Below, piece after piece: positions 1 to 7,423 of a stretch of 64,000 nt of DNA. The translations under genes were made by a program, and so were the position numbers. This DNA is from Desulfobulbaceae bacterium. GTDB taxonomy: Bacteria > Desulfobacterota > Desulfobulbia > Desulfobulbales > SURF-16. Below the pieces are notes generated by a model. It was given only the letters and a program-made list of their open reading frames with translations, searched no databases and was not told where the DNA came from. The stretch covers positions 62,001 through 126,000 of the forward strand of contig JAHLLM010000009.1 of assembly GCA_020444175.1 (NCBI GenBank). Direction: 5' to 3'. How positions within the stretch are numbered: position 1 is the first letter of the stretch; every line of letters begins with the position of its first letter.

Positions 1-1
1 A

Positions 2-502
2 CTCACTGATCCCTATATTCCTCGAAATGGTGAAATAAAGGATCCTTCTGAGTTTTTTCTCATCCATGGAACGCAATCTTTGACCGGTCTTTTTAAGGCA
101 AGTGATGTCTTCACCGTTTACAATAAGAGCGGACTTGTTAATTTCAACAGTCTGCCGCCTTTAATGCTTGATTTTCTGACCGAAGGTGACGAAGAGAAAA
201 AAGAAGCCTATCGGGAGGCCAAATCCCTCTATGGCAACCTGTCGAGAGAACAGGCAAGTGTCATTCTTGGAGATGAAAGATTTGATCAATGCAAAACAGG
301 CCTCACCTTCTCTTCCGGAAACAACCGGTTTTACTCCATCATTTCCAAGGGAGAGGCAGACCTTGACGAAGAGACCCTTAATGCCCGCAAAAACGGCGAG
401 CAGGAAGCGGACAATGCCAGGAGAGCAATTGAGGTAAACGTGCTATTTGAACTACGGGGCAGAAATGTAAACTACTATTCCTGGCAAGAAGGTAGATCCT
501 GA
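2..502 (+). CDS. gspK: Type II secretion minor pseudopilin GspK (3' part, cut by window start)
   Basis: The reading frame is open from base 2, so the 5' part lies outside the window. The visible 166 residues begin LTDPYIPRNGEIKDPSEFFLIHGT, which fits the C-terminal half of GspK, where a Y-x-PRNG element precedes a helical-hairpin-like segment. GspK belongs to the large pseudopilin that caps the T2SS pseudopilus in the periplasm. The stop codon overlaps the ATG of the next gene (TGATG), as expected inside a gsp operon. The family call rests on the motif plus the gspL-M-C-D context. gspE to gspJ would be expected upstream. Confidence 0.75.
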   Translation, partial: LTDPYIPRNGEIKDPSEFFLIHGTQSLTGLFKASDVFTVYNKSGLVNFNSLPPLMLDFLTEGDEEKKEAYREAKSLYGNLSREQASVILGDERFDQCKTGLTFSSGNNRFYSIISKGEADLDEETLNARKNGEQEADNARRAIEVNVLFELRGRNVNYYSWQEGRS

Positions 503-1644
503 TGGAAGGTATTGAAATACTTATACGTGAAGACGGCGTATTGGTTGGATCTCCTTTTACCGAAGAAAAAGGTGAGTTTATCCCAAGCCCGGTAACCGAC
601 CTGGGCAGCAGGCTCGCCAAACTCGCGGCTCCCAAAAATCCATCATCAACATCCATACAGATCTACATCGCCGAAAATCTCCTTTTTTTTAAAAGCCTTA
701 CGCTTCCACTGCAGACGCCGGATATCAAAGAAGCTGTCAATTTTCAGCTTTCCATGCTCGTTCCTTTTGAAGAGGAAATGCTGCACGGCTACACCACAAC
801 GCGCACCAAGGAAGCCTACAACATCAGCCTGTATGCCGTGCCGTCCGAAAAAGTAGTGCCCTTTCTTGAGGAAATCGCCGCAGCAGGTTTTCAACTTTCA
901 GGGCTTTTCCCGGAAAGCCAAAGGTTTGTCACCCAGGTAACCAAACAGCAGGATTGGGGATTGCTGTTGCCAGGTCCATTGCCCAAACTTCTTGTTTTTT
1001 CCGCTAACAGCATACGAGACCGCCTTCTGTGCTACAGTGAACCGTCCAAGGAAGGATTAGCGAGCCTGGGTGGCACTGACCTTATTTATTCTTCTTCTCC
1101 ACAGGAGGAGGATGAATTTGAAAACGCAACCGATCTTCTTGTCGAAAAACCTCTGCATAAAGAATTTAACCTGTTGCCCTCATCATACCGCAGGCCTGAC
1201 TATCTGCGGTATTTAATACTCGGACTGTGCATTCTCAATGTTTTTGCCCTTCTAGCTGTGGCAACGATAAAGGAATACAAGGTAAAATCCCTTTTGACAC
1301 ATCTCGATACCCAGGTTGCCGAAATTTATCCCAAAGTGAAAGAAGTAGAAAAACTGCGGATCGAAGAAAAAGAGCTTTCTGAATCCATTGAGCGCATTGA
1401 AGGTATTGGCCAGAATTTTGACATTATTCGCTTTCTGTCCAAAGTCACTAATGAGCTGCCGCAAAATTCATATCTTGATCAGGTCAGAATGGACAAAAGA
1501 ACAAAAAGTATAAACCTCCAGGGGTACACAGAAGACCTGACTGAGCTGACAAACAATCTGGACAACCTTGATCAGGCGAAATTGAAATCCACCCGACGCC
1601 GCAAAAACAAAACCTACTTCCATGTGGAGATCAGCACTCCATGA
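502..1644 (+). CDS. gspL: Type II secretion inner-membrane platform protein GspL (PilM/PilN-like)
   Basis: A 380-residue bitopic protein. The N-terminal ~220 residues look like the cytoplasmic actin-like (PilM-type) domain that recruits the GspE ATPase. A FNLLPSSYRR element, typical of GspL/PilN just before the membrane, precedes one membrane segment (~residues 235-257). A charged coiled coil (~260-310) and a small periplasmic ferredoxin-like domain follow. It starts on an ATG overlapping the gspK stop and ends overlapping the gspM start (ATGA), so translation is probably coupled. Length is close to the usual ~400 residues. Confidence 0.8.
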   Translation: MEGIEILIREDGVLVGSPFTEEKGEFIPSPVTDLGSRLAKLAAPKNPSSTSIQIYIAENLLFFKSLTLPLQTPDIKEAVNFQLSMLVPFEEEMLHGYTTTRTKEAYNISLYAVPSEKVVPFLEEIAAAGFQLSGLFPESQRFVTQVTKQQDWGLLLPGPLPKLLVFSANSIRDRLLCYSEPSKEGLASLGGTDLIYSSSPQEEDEFENATDLLVEKPLHKEFNLLPSSYRRPDYLRYLILGLCILNVFALLAVATIKEYKVKSLLTHLDTQVAEIYPKVKEVEKLRIEEKELSESIERIEGIGQNFDIIRFLSKVTNELPQNSYLDQVRMDKRTKSINLQGYTEDLTELTNNLDNLDQAKLKSTRRRKNKTYFHVEISTP

Positions 1645-2207
1645 ACCGGATTATCATGTTCATAAAGGGGCTTGACCGCAAAGTCCTGCTTCTTGCGGTA
1701 GGCGGTCTTCTCCTTGTCCTCAATTTGGGGCGCATGGCATGGGATGCCTATGGAAACCAGCTTGACGAGGCAGAGGCCCAACTTGCTCTGTTGGGCCAGT
1801 ACCAGCAGACGGTAAAAAAACTTCCAAATATCAAGAAAAAAGTAGCCCGCCAGAAACAGAGGGCAGCAAGGCTGAAAAAATTTCTGTTTACGGGGTCTTC
1901 CGAAGAGGAAGTATCCTCGGCCATGCAGATCATGCTCCAGGAGAGGGTGACCAAGGCGGGGCTTGAACCGGAATCCATACGCCCACTGATCAAAGGAGGA
2001 CAGAAAAATGCTCCTCAGGATTTTAATGAAATTGAGGTTAAAATCAGACTGGCAGGAAATCTTTCCCAGCTTATAGATTTCCTGGCCCAGCTCTATCGAT
2101 CGGACAAACTCTTCCAGATTGAGAGTTTCACCCTTAAACCCTACAAAAACACAGAGATGAAAATTTTTCTGGATTTGAAAGGTTTTTACAGCTTGAAAAA
2201 TGTTTAA
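1641..2207 (+). CDS. gspM: Type II secretion protein GspM
   Basis: 188 residues with a short cytoplasmic N terminus, one membrane helix (~residues 14-32, LLLAVGGLLLVLNLGRMAW), a charged coiled-coil stretch and a small periplasmic domain ending in a ferredoxin-like fold pattern. This is the GspM plan: it partners GspL and stabilises the inner-membrane platform. The start overlaps the gspL stop by four bases and the stop overlaps the next gene by eight. Sequence conservation in this family is low, so the call depends on architecture and position. Confidence 0.75.
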   Translation: MNRIIMFIKGLDRKVLLLAVGGLLLVLNLGRMAWDAYGNQLDEAEAQLALLGQYQQTVKKLPNIKKKVARQKQRAARLKKFLFTGSSEEEVSSAMQIMLQERVTKAGLEPESIRPLIKGGQKNAPQDFNEIEVKIRLAGNLSQLIDFLAQLYRSDKLFQIESFTLKPYKNTEMKIFLDLKGFYSLKNV

Positions 2208-2985
2208 ACTGATAACCTCCATATTTTTGAGTCTGGCTTTTGCTTTTCTGGTAAGAGAATCTGTTGTATCTTTTCGTTCAGCCGACACACAGGCTCAATT
2301 GACAGATAAGACAGAAAAACAATCTCCAAACCGATCGCAAAACACGGGAGCGCCGGTTAAGTTTTACCCAGCCGTCCCTTCACCCTTACCAGACCTGAAA
2401 AAAGGCTATCTTTTCAACGAAGAACGTTTATTGGTGGATGACAGCGCTGTCGCCGAAATAACGGAAGAGAGCCCAACTGAAGGCGATGGCCCGGCAGTGG
2501 ACATGAGCACTGTTTTTTATTCAGGGTCCATTATCATAGGGGATCTCCGCAAGGGACTCATTTCCTACTCAGAAGCCAAGGCTCAGCCTGTTAAAAAAAC
2601 AAAAACTCGTGCCAGAACCGCGACTAAACCCAAAAAGACAAAATACACGCAACTGGTTGCCGGCGATACTATAAGCGGGTATAAAGTTGTTTCAGTTGAA
2701 CCGGATCGCATTATTTTTGAGAAAGGGACGGAAAAAATTGAAAAAACTTTAAATGACCCTGGCAAAGTCCGGCTGGTCCCACCTGCGCCACAAAAGAAAA
2801 AGGTGGTAAAAAAACCTACGGTCAAAACAGCCAGATCGAAAAGAGTGCAGCTAGACAGGGCAAAGCGAGGGATTAGAACCACCACAACCACCAGAACCGT
2901 TAAAAAACCGGCAATAAAGAGCAGTACCCAAAGGGGGGCGCCGAATGCCAGAATCCAGATTCCAGGTGTTCCGACACCAAAGTAG
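2200..2985 (+). CDS. gspC: GspC-like periplasmic linker protein of the type II secretion system
   Basis: 261 residues. An N-terminal membrane anchor (~residues 3-20) is followed by a low-complexity linker. A region at ~100-195 resembles the GspC homology-region/PilP fold (STVFYSGSIIIGDL... VAGDTISGYKVVSVEPDRIIF). The C terminus is basic, rich in Lys/Thr/Arg, and ends in a Pro-rich tail. In the family this domain contacts the N0 domain of the GspD secretin, encoded just downstream. The recognisable core is interrupted by a Lys/Thr-rich stretch and no PDZ domain is present, so a PilP-like label would also be defensible. It overlaps gspM by 8 bp. Confidence 0.6.
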   Translation: MFKLITSIFLSLAFAFLVRESVVSFRSADTQAQLTDKTEKQSPNRSQNTGAPVKFYPAVPSPLPDLKKGYLFNEERLLVDDSAVAEITEESPTEGDGPAVDMSTVFYSGSIIIGDLRKGLISYSEAKAQPVKKTKTRARTATKPKKTKYTQLVAGDTISGYKVVSVEPDRIIFEKGTEKIEKTLNDPGKVRLVPPAPQKKKVVKKPTVKTARSKRVQLDRAKRGIRTTTTTRTVKKPAIKSSTQRGAPNARIQIPGVPTPK

Positions 2986-3081
2986 TCACTATACATGGCA
3001 ACGGGTGTTTGGGGACCAGTTTAAGGAATGGTGAAAAATACCGATAGAATTATTCGATAGCTTTTACATAGATCGAGCCTT

Positions 3082-5385
3082 ATGAAAAACGGAAGCAACC
3101 AGTCAAAATCATACTCAAAAAGGTTGTCAATGAGCGGTAGCAAATATTTACCCACAGAAAATAAATCCAGGCAGAGGCAGGCATGTTTCATAGAACCGCC
3201 TATTTTCAGGAAATTAGGCGGCATATTTCTGCTTCTTCTTTTCCTCGCTGGCGGGAGTGGCTGTTCATATTCGAACAGACTTGACCTTCCTCCAATTGAT
3301 CTTGAAAAAATTAACGAGACCATAACCAGAGACGATGCCAAATCATCGATTCTTGAGGCGGAAGCAAAACAGGTTGACAAGAATGAGCGCCCCAAACTCA
3401 TAGACCTTACCTCTCCTGATGCAGGAGGGGATACACCATCTTCCCTTGTTCAGCCTCCACAAGGACGGGCAAAATCAGGAACCGGCCCAAGCCCGGTAGA
3501 ATCAGACAAGGATGGCATCCTGCTCAACTTTGACAATGCCGATATCTTCGAGGTAATTCAGCTCATAGCTTCGACTTTAAATCTGAATTACATTATCGAC
3601 CCCCAGGTAAAAGGTGTTGTTAATATTCACTCGGGCTCCAAAATTCCCCATGATCAGCTTTTTGTCATTTTTAAGAAAATACTTCATATCAACAACCTCG
3701 ACATTCGTAGCGAAGGGGAATATGACTACATTTATGTTGCCAAGAAACCGGCGATTGATCGCATAAACGCTGCAGGAGCAATTTCCGGTCTGAAGGATTC
3801 GCCCCAACTGATTATCCAGATCGTACCCCTCATGCATCTTGCATCCACGGAAGTGGTTAAGATCGTTGAGCCCTATCTTTCTGCACAGGGATCGATTGAC
3901 GACCTGAGTACACAAAACACATTGCTGATCAGTGATTATGAAAGTAAAATAGTGGATATTCTAAGAATCATTGCCAAACTTGATATTTCACCCCTTTCTT
4001 CACTTCGTGTCAAACTCGTGCGCGTGGACAATGCCCCACTTTTTGACCTTAGTGATGAACTGACCGAGATCTTTACTGCCCTTAAAATCAACAGAAAAGA
4101 CCATGAAGGTATTTCTGTTACACCTCTGGAACGTGTAAATTCACTGATGCTTGTCAGCAGCAACGAATTCCAGATAAACAATGCCCTCAAATGGATCAGA
4201 GAAATGGATGTCCTGCCCTCTCAGGACAGGGATAATATCTATATTTACAATGTTCGCAACTCCGTGGCTTCGGAATTATCCGAACTGATAAACGAGCTTC
4301 TTTCTGAGGACAAGCCTACATCTTCATCTTCATCTTCAACAACAACCAAGAAAAGAACCTCAACAACCACTACTAAAAAATCAAGCGCCACCAGATCAGA
4401 GCATGGCACTGCGCCGTCACTGAAAAAGACATCAGCATCAGGCAAATCACTGTCGTCGCTCCGTTTTGTGGGAGAGCCCGTTGTTTTTGCCGATGATGAT
4501 CGAAACATTATCCTGATCCGGGCCTTACCTGCAGATTACAGCCGTATCGTCAAACTGATGGAGCGCCTTGACAACCTGCCACGCCAGGTGCTTGTCGAGG
4601 TGATGGTTGCTGAGATTAAATTAAGCAATGATCTTGAATTTGGCATAGAATGGTATGCTGCCAAAAACGATTACTCCTTTGGAACGGAATTCAGCAGTCT
4701 GGCAAATCCAGGGGTAGGAACGGCAGCCAGTGGCTTCTCATGGGCCCTGAATTCAGGTGATGTTATGAGTTTCCTGCAGGCCTTGGCAAGCAGAAATGAT
4801 TTTGCCGTACTTTCCTCGCCGCAAATCCTTGTTCTCAATAACGAACAAGCCACAGTGAATGTGGGAAGCCAGGTGCCCATCGCCACGACGGTCACCGAAA
4901 ATACCACAACAACAAGCCAGGTAGACAAAACAATACAATACAAGGATACAGGCGTTATATTGGAGGTAACTCCGCAGATTAATTACAATGGTGTGATTCT
5001 TTTGACAGTAAGCCAAACAGTGAGCAAAGCAGAGTCAAATACCACCTCTGATATCAGTTCACCGGTAATTTCAACACGGGAAATAAAAACAAAACTTGCC
5101 GTCAAAGACGGTCAGACCATTCTTATGGGGGGTATGATCGATAGAACAACTGAGACCACCCAAAGCGGCGTTCCATTTCTTATGGATATCCCCGTGCTGG
5201 GCAACTTCTTCAAATATCAGACAGACAAAACAGACAAGACGGAACTTATCGTTGCCATCACACCCTATGTTATTGAATCAGAAGATGTGCTTGATCAGTA
5301 TATAACTCAATTTGAAGACAAGATAAGGCAGTTACGTCCCAATATTCACACCCCCATGGGGATGACCCCACGGAAAAACTGGTAA
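3082..5385 (+). CDS. gspD: Type II secretion outer-membrane secretin GspD
   Basis: 767 residues. A hydrophobic leader ends near FLAGGSGC, suggesting an anchored or lipidated N terminus; the start could instead be the ATG at 3130, which has an AAGG element in front. An N0 domain begins at ILLNFDNADIFEVI (~150) and N1-N3 repeats follow. The last N repeat carries a Ser/Thr/Lys-rich insertion at ~412-450. The secretin core holds VEVMVAEIKL, VLSSPQILVLNNEQATVNVG and the closing VPFLMDIPVLGNFF plus ELIVAITPYVI motifs. It forms the gated outer-membrane channel. A 96-bp gap separates it from the gspC-like gene. Confidence 0.93.
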   Translation: MKNGSNQSKSYSKRLSMSGSKYLPTENKSRQRQACFIEPPIFRKLGGIFLLLLFLAGGSGCSYSNRLDLPPIDLEKINETITRDDAKSSILEAEAKQVDKNERPKLIDLTSPDAGGDTPSSLVQPPQGRAKSGTGPSPVESDKDGILLNFDNADIFEVIQLIASTLNLNYIIDPQVKGVVNIHSGSKIPHDQLFVIFKKILHINNLDIRSEGEYDYIYVAKKPAIDRINAAGAISGLKDSPQLIIQIVPLMHLASTEVVKIVEPYLSAQGSIDDLSTQNTLLISDYESKIVDILRIIAKLDISPLSSLRVKLVRVDNAPLFDLSDELTEIFTALKINRKDHEGISVTPLERVNSLMLVSSNEFQINNALKWIREMDVLPSQDRDNIYIYNVRNSVASELSELINELLSEDKPTSSSSSSTTTKKRTSTTTTKKSSATRSEHGTAPSLKKTSASGKSLSSLRFVGEPVVFADDDRNIILIRALPADYSRIVKLMERLDNLPRQVLVEVMVAEIKLSNDLEFGIEWYAAKNDYSFGTEFSSLANPGVGTAASGFSWALNSGDVMSFLQALASRNDFAVLSSPQILVLNNEQATVNVGSQVPIATTVTENTTTTSQVDKTIQYKDTGVILEVTPQINYNGVILLTVSQTVSKAESNTTSDISSPVISTREIKTKLAVKDGQTILMGGMIDRTTETTQSGVPFLMDIPVLGNFFKYQTDKTDKTELIVAITPYVIESEDVLDQYITQFEDKIRQLRPNIHTPMGMTPRKNW

Positions 5386-5389
5386 AAAT

Positions 5390-5722
5390 ATGCGACAATT
5401 TATTATAGACGAACTCAGTAACGAAGAACGTGCCAATCTGGATACCTATCTGAAAAAATCCCTTAAACCAGGAGGCATGGAAGGAATGTTCTGGTTGCAG
5501 ATTCCAGACGACCTGCTGGCCGAGGCACAACAGGGCCATGAAGAGTGTGGCCCCTTCTTTTTTGCCCTGGACCTTGCCAGGGACAAGCTGATCATTGAAT
5601 TGCTGGTCAGGAGCGAGTCCAACCTGCACTGCTCCTGCATCAGTTACGCCACCAAGGCCCAACGGGACTTCCTGCTGGAATTCACGGACGAAATGCTTGC
5701 AGAAGAGCATATAAAGGCGTGA
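5390..5722 (+). CDS. Conserved small acidic protein of unknown function at the end of the gsp operon
   Basis: 110 residues, acidic, with no signal peptide or membrane segment. It begins MRQFIIDELSNEERANLDTYL and contains a mixed alpha/beta pattern with two cysteines in NLHCSCISYA. I do not recognise the family. It starts 4 bp after gspD, so it is co-transcribed with the secretion genes and probably translated from the same message. Its TGA stop is the first three bases of a 7-bp tandem repeat, so changes in repeat number cannot change the protein. A role in secretion is inferred from position only. Confidence 0.65.
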   Translation: MRQFIIDELSNEERANLDTYLKKSLKPGGMEGMFWLQIPDDLLAEAQQGHEECGPFFFALDLARDKLIIELLVRSESNLHCSCISYATKAQRDFLLEFTDEMLAEEHIKA

Positions 5723-5768
5723 GGACTGAGGACTGAGGACTGAGGACTGAGGACTGAGGACTGAGGAC
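5720..5768. repeat. Seven perfect copies of the 7-bp unit TGAGGAC
   Basis: Seven head-to-tail copies of TGAGGAC run from the stop codon of the preceding gene into the intergenic space, followed by TGAAAATT. Copies are identical, which suggests active slippage or recent expansion. The array lies between the gsp operon and a bidirectional terminator. Confidence 0.95.
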
Positions 5769-5801
5769 TGAAAATTAAGATACTTTTGAAATGGTCTCAA
5801 C

Positions 5802-5845
5802 AAAAAAAACGCCCTGTTTGCTGTCGCAAACAGGGCGTTTTTTTA
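5802..5845. terminator. Bidirectional rho-independent terminator
   Basis: A-run, stem ACGCCCTGTTTGC, loop TGTC, stem GCAAACAGGGCGT, T-run. The 13-bp perfect stem has A/T tracts on both sides, so it can stop the plus-strand gsp transcript and the convergent minus-strand sulfur-relay transcript. Confidence 0.93.
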
Positions 5846-5868
5846 GATCAAATAAGCAAATGGTGTCA

Positions 5869-6042
5869 TTACCACCAGCAGATTGTCTGATCAGCATCCC
5901 AGACCATATCTACGAGTTTATCATAGTCAGGGGATTCAACGTTCAGATCAAAAGACTCTGTTTCGCGTCCTTCAGAAACGATTTCAACAAGTTTCTGTAC
6001 ATCGTCAACAGGCGCGGATCGGTATACATGCAGGATTTTCAT
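5869..6042 (-). CDS. Small (57 aa) sulfur-relay locus protein, possibly DsrH/TusB-like
   Basis: A short open frame with a clear ribosome site (GGGAGA) before ATG. The protein starts MKILHVYRSAPVDDVQKLVE and ends DQTICWW, with its single Cys at residue 55. It is the last gene of the minus-strand tusA-dsrE-dsrE-like set, 31 bp after the previous stop. The N-terminal pattern (beta strand LHVYRS, then a helix) resembles the start of DsrH/TusB, but the protein is about 40 residues shorter than that family and the cysteine is displaced. Treat the DsrH link as a hypothesis. The coding call is supported by the ribosome site, spacing and acidic composition. Confidence 0.7.
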   Translation of the reverse strand: MKILHVYRSAPVDDVQKLVEIVSEGRETESFDLNVESPDYDKLVDMVWDADQTICWW

Positions 6043-6073
6043 TTTACATTCTCCCTGTAATTAACTTGCTCTG

Positions 6074-6391
6074 TTAGCTCTTGTCGCTTCTCATGATGCC
6101 GTAAGGGACGATAACATCCATATCGCGCAGCTTCTGGCCGAGTTCTTCAAGGGTCATTTTAACCAGGCCGTATTTTTCTACGTTGGCATCAGGGATAGAA
6201 TAAATTTCCCCTTCCATATCACGAATCCATTCGATATTTTCCTTATGGTATTCGGTCATATCATTTTCATTAATCTCGGTGTTCATAACAACACCGTAGG
6301 CGTACATATTTTCGACAGCAAGGCCAAGAGCTGATCTCATACCGTCCAAGCTGTACTCATTGCTGGGATACATAAAGCATACTTTAGACAT
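6074..6391 (-). CDS. DsrE/DsrF-family-like small protein (sulfur relay)
   Basis: 105 residues. The alternating pattern starts with a strand (KVCFMYPSNE), then a helix, then a strand (AYGVVMNTEI), and ends DVIVPYGIMRSDKS, in keeping with the Rossmann-like DsrE/F/H fold. The only cysteine is Cys5, so it may be a structural partner rather than the persulfide carrier. GGAGGA stands eight bases before the ATG and the gene follows the dsrE-like stop by 9 bp. In DsrEFH/TusBCD systems such subunits form a hexamer passing sulfane sulfur from TusA to DsrC. The fold assignment is moderate. Confidence 0.6.
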   Translation of the reverse strand: MSKVCFMYPSNEYSLDGMRSALGLAVENMYAYGVVMNTEINENDMTEYHKENIEWIRDMEGEIYSIPDANVEKYGLVKMTLEELGQKLRDMDVIVPYGIMRSDKS

Positions 6392-6400
6392 GTGTTCCTC

Positions 6401-6724
6401 CTATAAGGTCAGATAGCAGTCGTAATCTTCAATAATAGCGCCATGCTGGGCCTGGGTTGCCATTTCCTTCTGTGTAAGGCCGGCAGGAATATCAGCGATG
6501 TCATAGCCCATTTTTTTGTAGCTATCAACACAGATGGAGACATCGACCATGTCCTTGTCCATTGAGGTGAGTGCGTCCCACTCAGGACATTTTGTCAGAT
6601 GCGTAGCCATCCAGGTAAAAAAGACTTTCACTTTGGCACCCTTGGCAACAGCAGCCTTGGTAATGCCCATGATATGTCTCATATTCTGGGGAGATGTTAC
6701 AAAAATCCCGATACTTTTTGCCAT
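6401..6724 (-). CDS. DsrE-family sulfur carrier protein
   Basis: 107 residues from the ATG at 6724. An in-frame ATG twelve bases upstream overlaps what is clearly the ribosome site (GGAGGA), so the shorter start is chosen. The sequence MAKSIGIFVTSPQNMRHIMGITKAAVAKGAKVKVFFTW is a typical DsrE/DsrF-like opening: strand, Asn/His-containing loop, helix, strand. Cys46 (TKCPEW) lies where DsrE-type proteins carry a sulfur-accepting cysteine; Cys65 and Cys103 are also present. It probably binds sulfane sulfur handed over by the TusA encoded upstream. Confidence 0.75.
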   Translation of the reverse strand: MAKSIGIFVTSPQNMRHIMGITKAAVAKGAKVKVFFTWMATHLTKCPEWDALTSMDKDMVDVSICVDSYKKMGYDIADIPAGLTQKEMATQAQHGAIIEDYDCYLTL

Positions 6725-6734
6725 GATATCCTCC

Positions 6735-6782
6735 ATAAAAAATGAGCGGCGCTTCCAGTTAATATGGAATGCGCCGTTTTTT
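6735..6782 (-). terminator. Hairpin between tusA and the dsrE-like genes
   Basis: GGCGCATTCCA pairs with TGGAAGCGCC (one bulged base) around a short AT loop, followed on the minus strand by CGCTCATTTTTTA. It would act as a partial terminator or attenuator in the minus-strand operon. A T-run also follows on the plus strand. It lies 20 bp after the tusA stop and abuts the ribosome site of the next gene. Confidence 0.6.
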
Positions 6783-6802
6783 TAATCAAAGAGATTAAAT
6801 AA

Positions 6803-7060
6803 TTATTTTTTCTTGATGTAGAAACAGAAAAAACCGGTCTCTTCTTTCTCACCCAAGAATTCATGACCAGCGCGTGTACACCAGCCGGGAAGGTCATTTC
6901 TTGAACCAGGATCTGTACCCAGTACTTCAAGAACTTCACCGGAATTAATTTTATCAATCTCTTTTTTGGTGCGCAGCAGGGGCATGGGGCAGCTCAGGCC
7001 TTTCGCATCAAGCGTGCGGGCAACTACAACATCGGCCGGTGCAATTTTTACGTCGCTCAT
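6803..7060 (-). CDS. tusA: TusA-family sulfur carrier
   Basis: 85 residues with the diagnostic GLSCPMPLL motif (persulfide-carrying Cys24) followed by the amphipathic helix RTKKEIDKI and the typical ending LPGWCTRAGHEFLGEKEETGFFCFYIKKK. TusA proteins accept sulfane sulfur from a desulfurase or rhodanese on this cysteine and pass it to DsrE-type partners or to biosynthesis. It is first in a minus-strand run of four small sulfur genes and diverges from a YeeE/YedE transporter gene, a common pairing for thiosulfate or sulfane-sulfur uptake. The start has AGGAGG 7 bp upstream. Confidence 0.93.
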   Translation of the reverse strand: MSDVKIAPADVVVARTLDAKGLSCPMPLLRTKKEIDKINSGEVLEVLGTDPGSRNDLPGWCTRAGHEFLGEKEETGFFCFYIKKK

Positions 7061-7423
7061 AAATTCCTCCTCACAACTGATTTAACATTTAATAAATTGA
7101 CCTTCTACAGACCTGGGTGAGAATACGTAAATCAGCCAGGTAAACTAAAAAGAATAAAACATTTAAAGGAAATTTTTTCTAACAGGAATGGGGTATTCTG
7201 TCAAGCTGAAAATGAATCACTGTTCACTCAGTAATTATTCACGTGTTTTATGAACAAAATCCTTGTTATAAACTTGCTTGACAAATTTTTTTCACGCGAT
7301 TAAAGAATGATATCTGATGAAATACTTATGCACTTAATGAGTTCCTGTGAAGTGTGGTTCAGATGACAAATTGGCTTTTGTCTCTGCAAAGGAAACATTA
7401 ATATATGGGGAGAGGAGAAAAGT
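7061..7423. promoter_or_regulatory. Divergent control region between tusA and the YeeE/YedE gene
   Basis: 363 bp, AT-rich, without a gene. It must hold promoters for both directions. On the plus strand a TTGACA at 7278-7283 is followed after 17 bp by TAAAGA (7301-7306), a weak -10. No convincing operator palindrome was found. Confidence 0.45.

Noticed and set aside
5720-5768. Tandem repeat considered as a CRISPR or IS scar
   Set aside because: Units are 7 bp without spacers, and no terminal inverted repeats or transposase are present.
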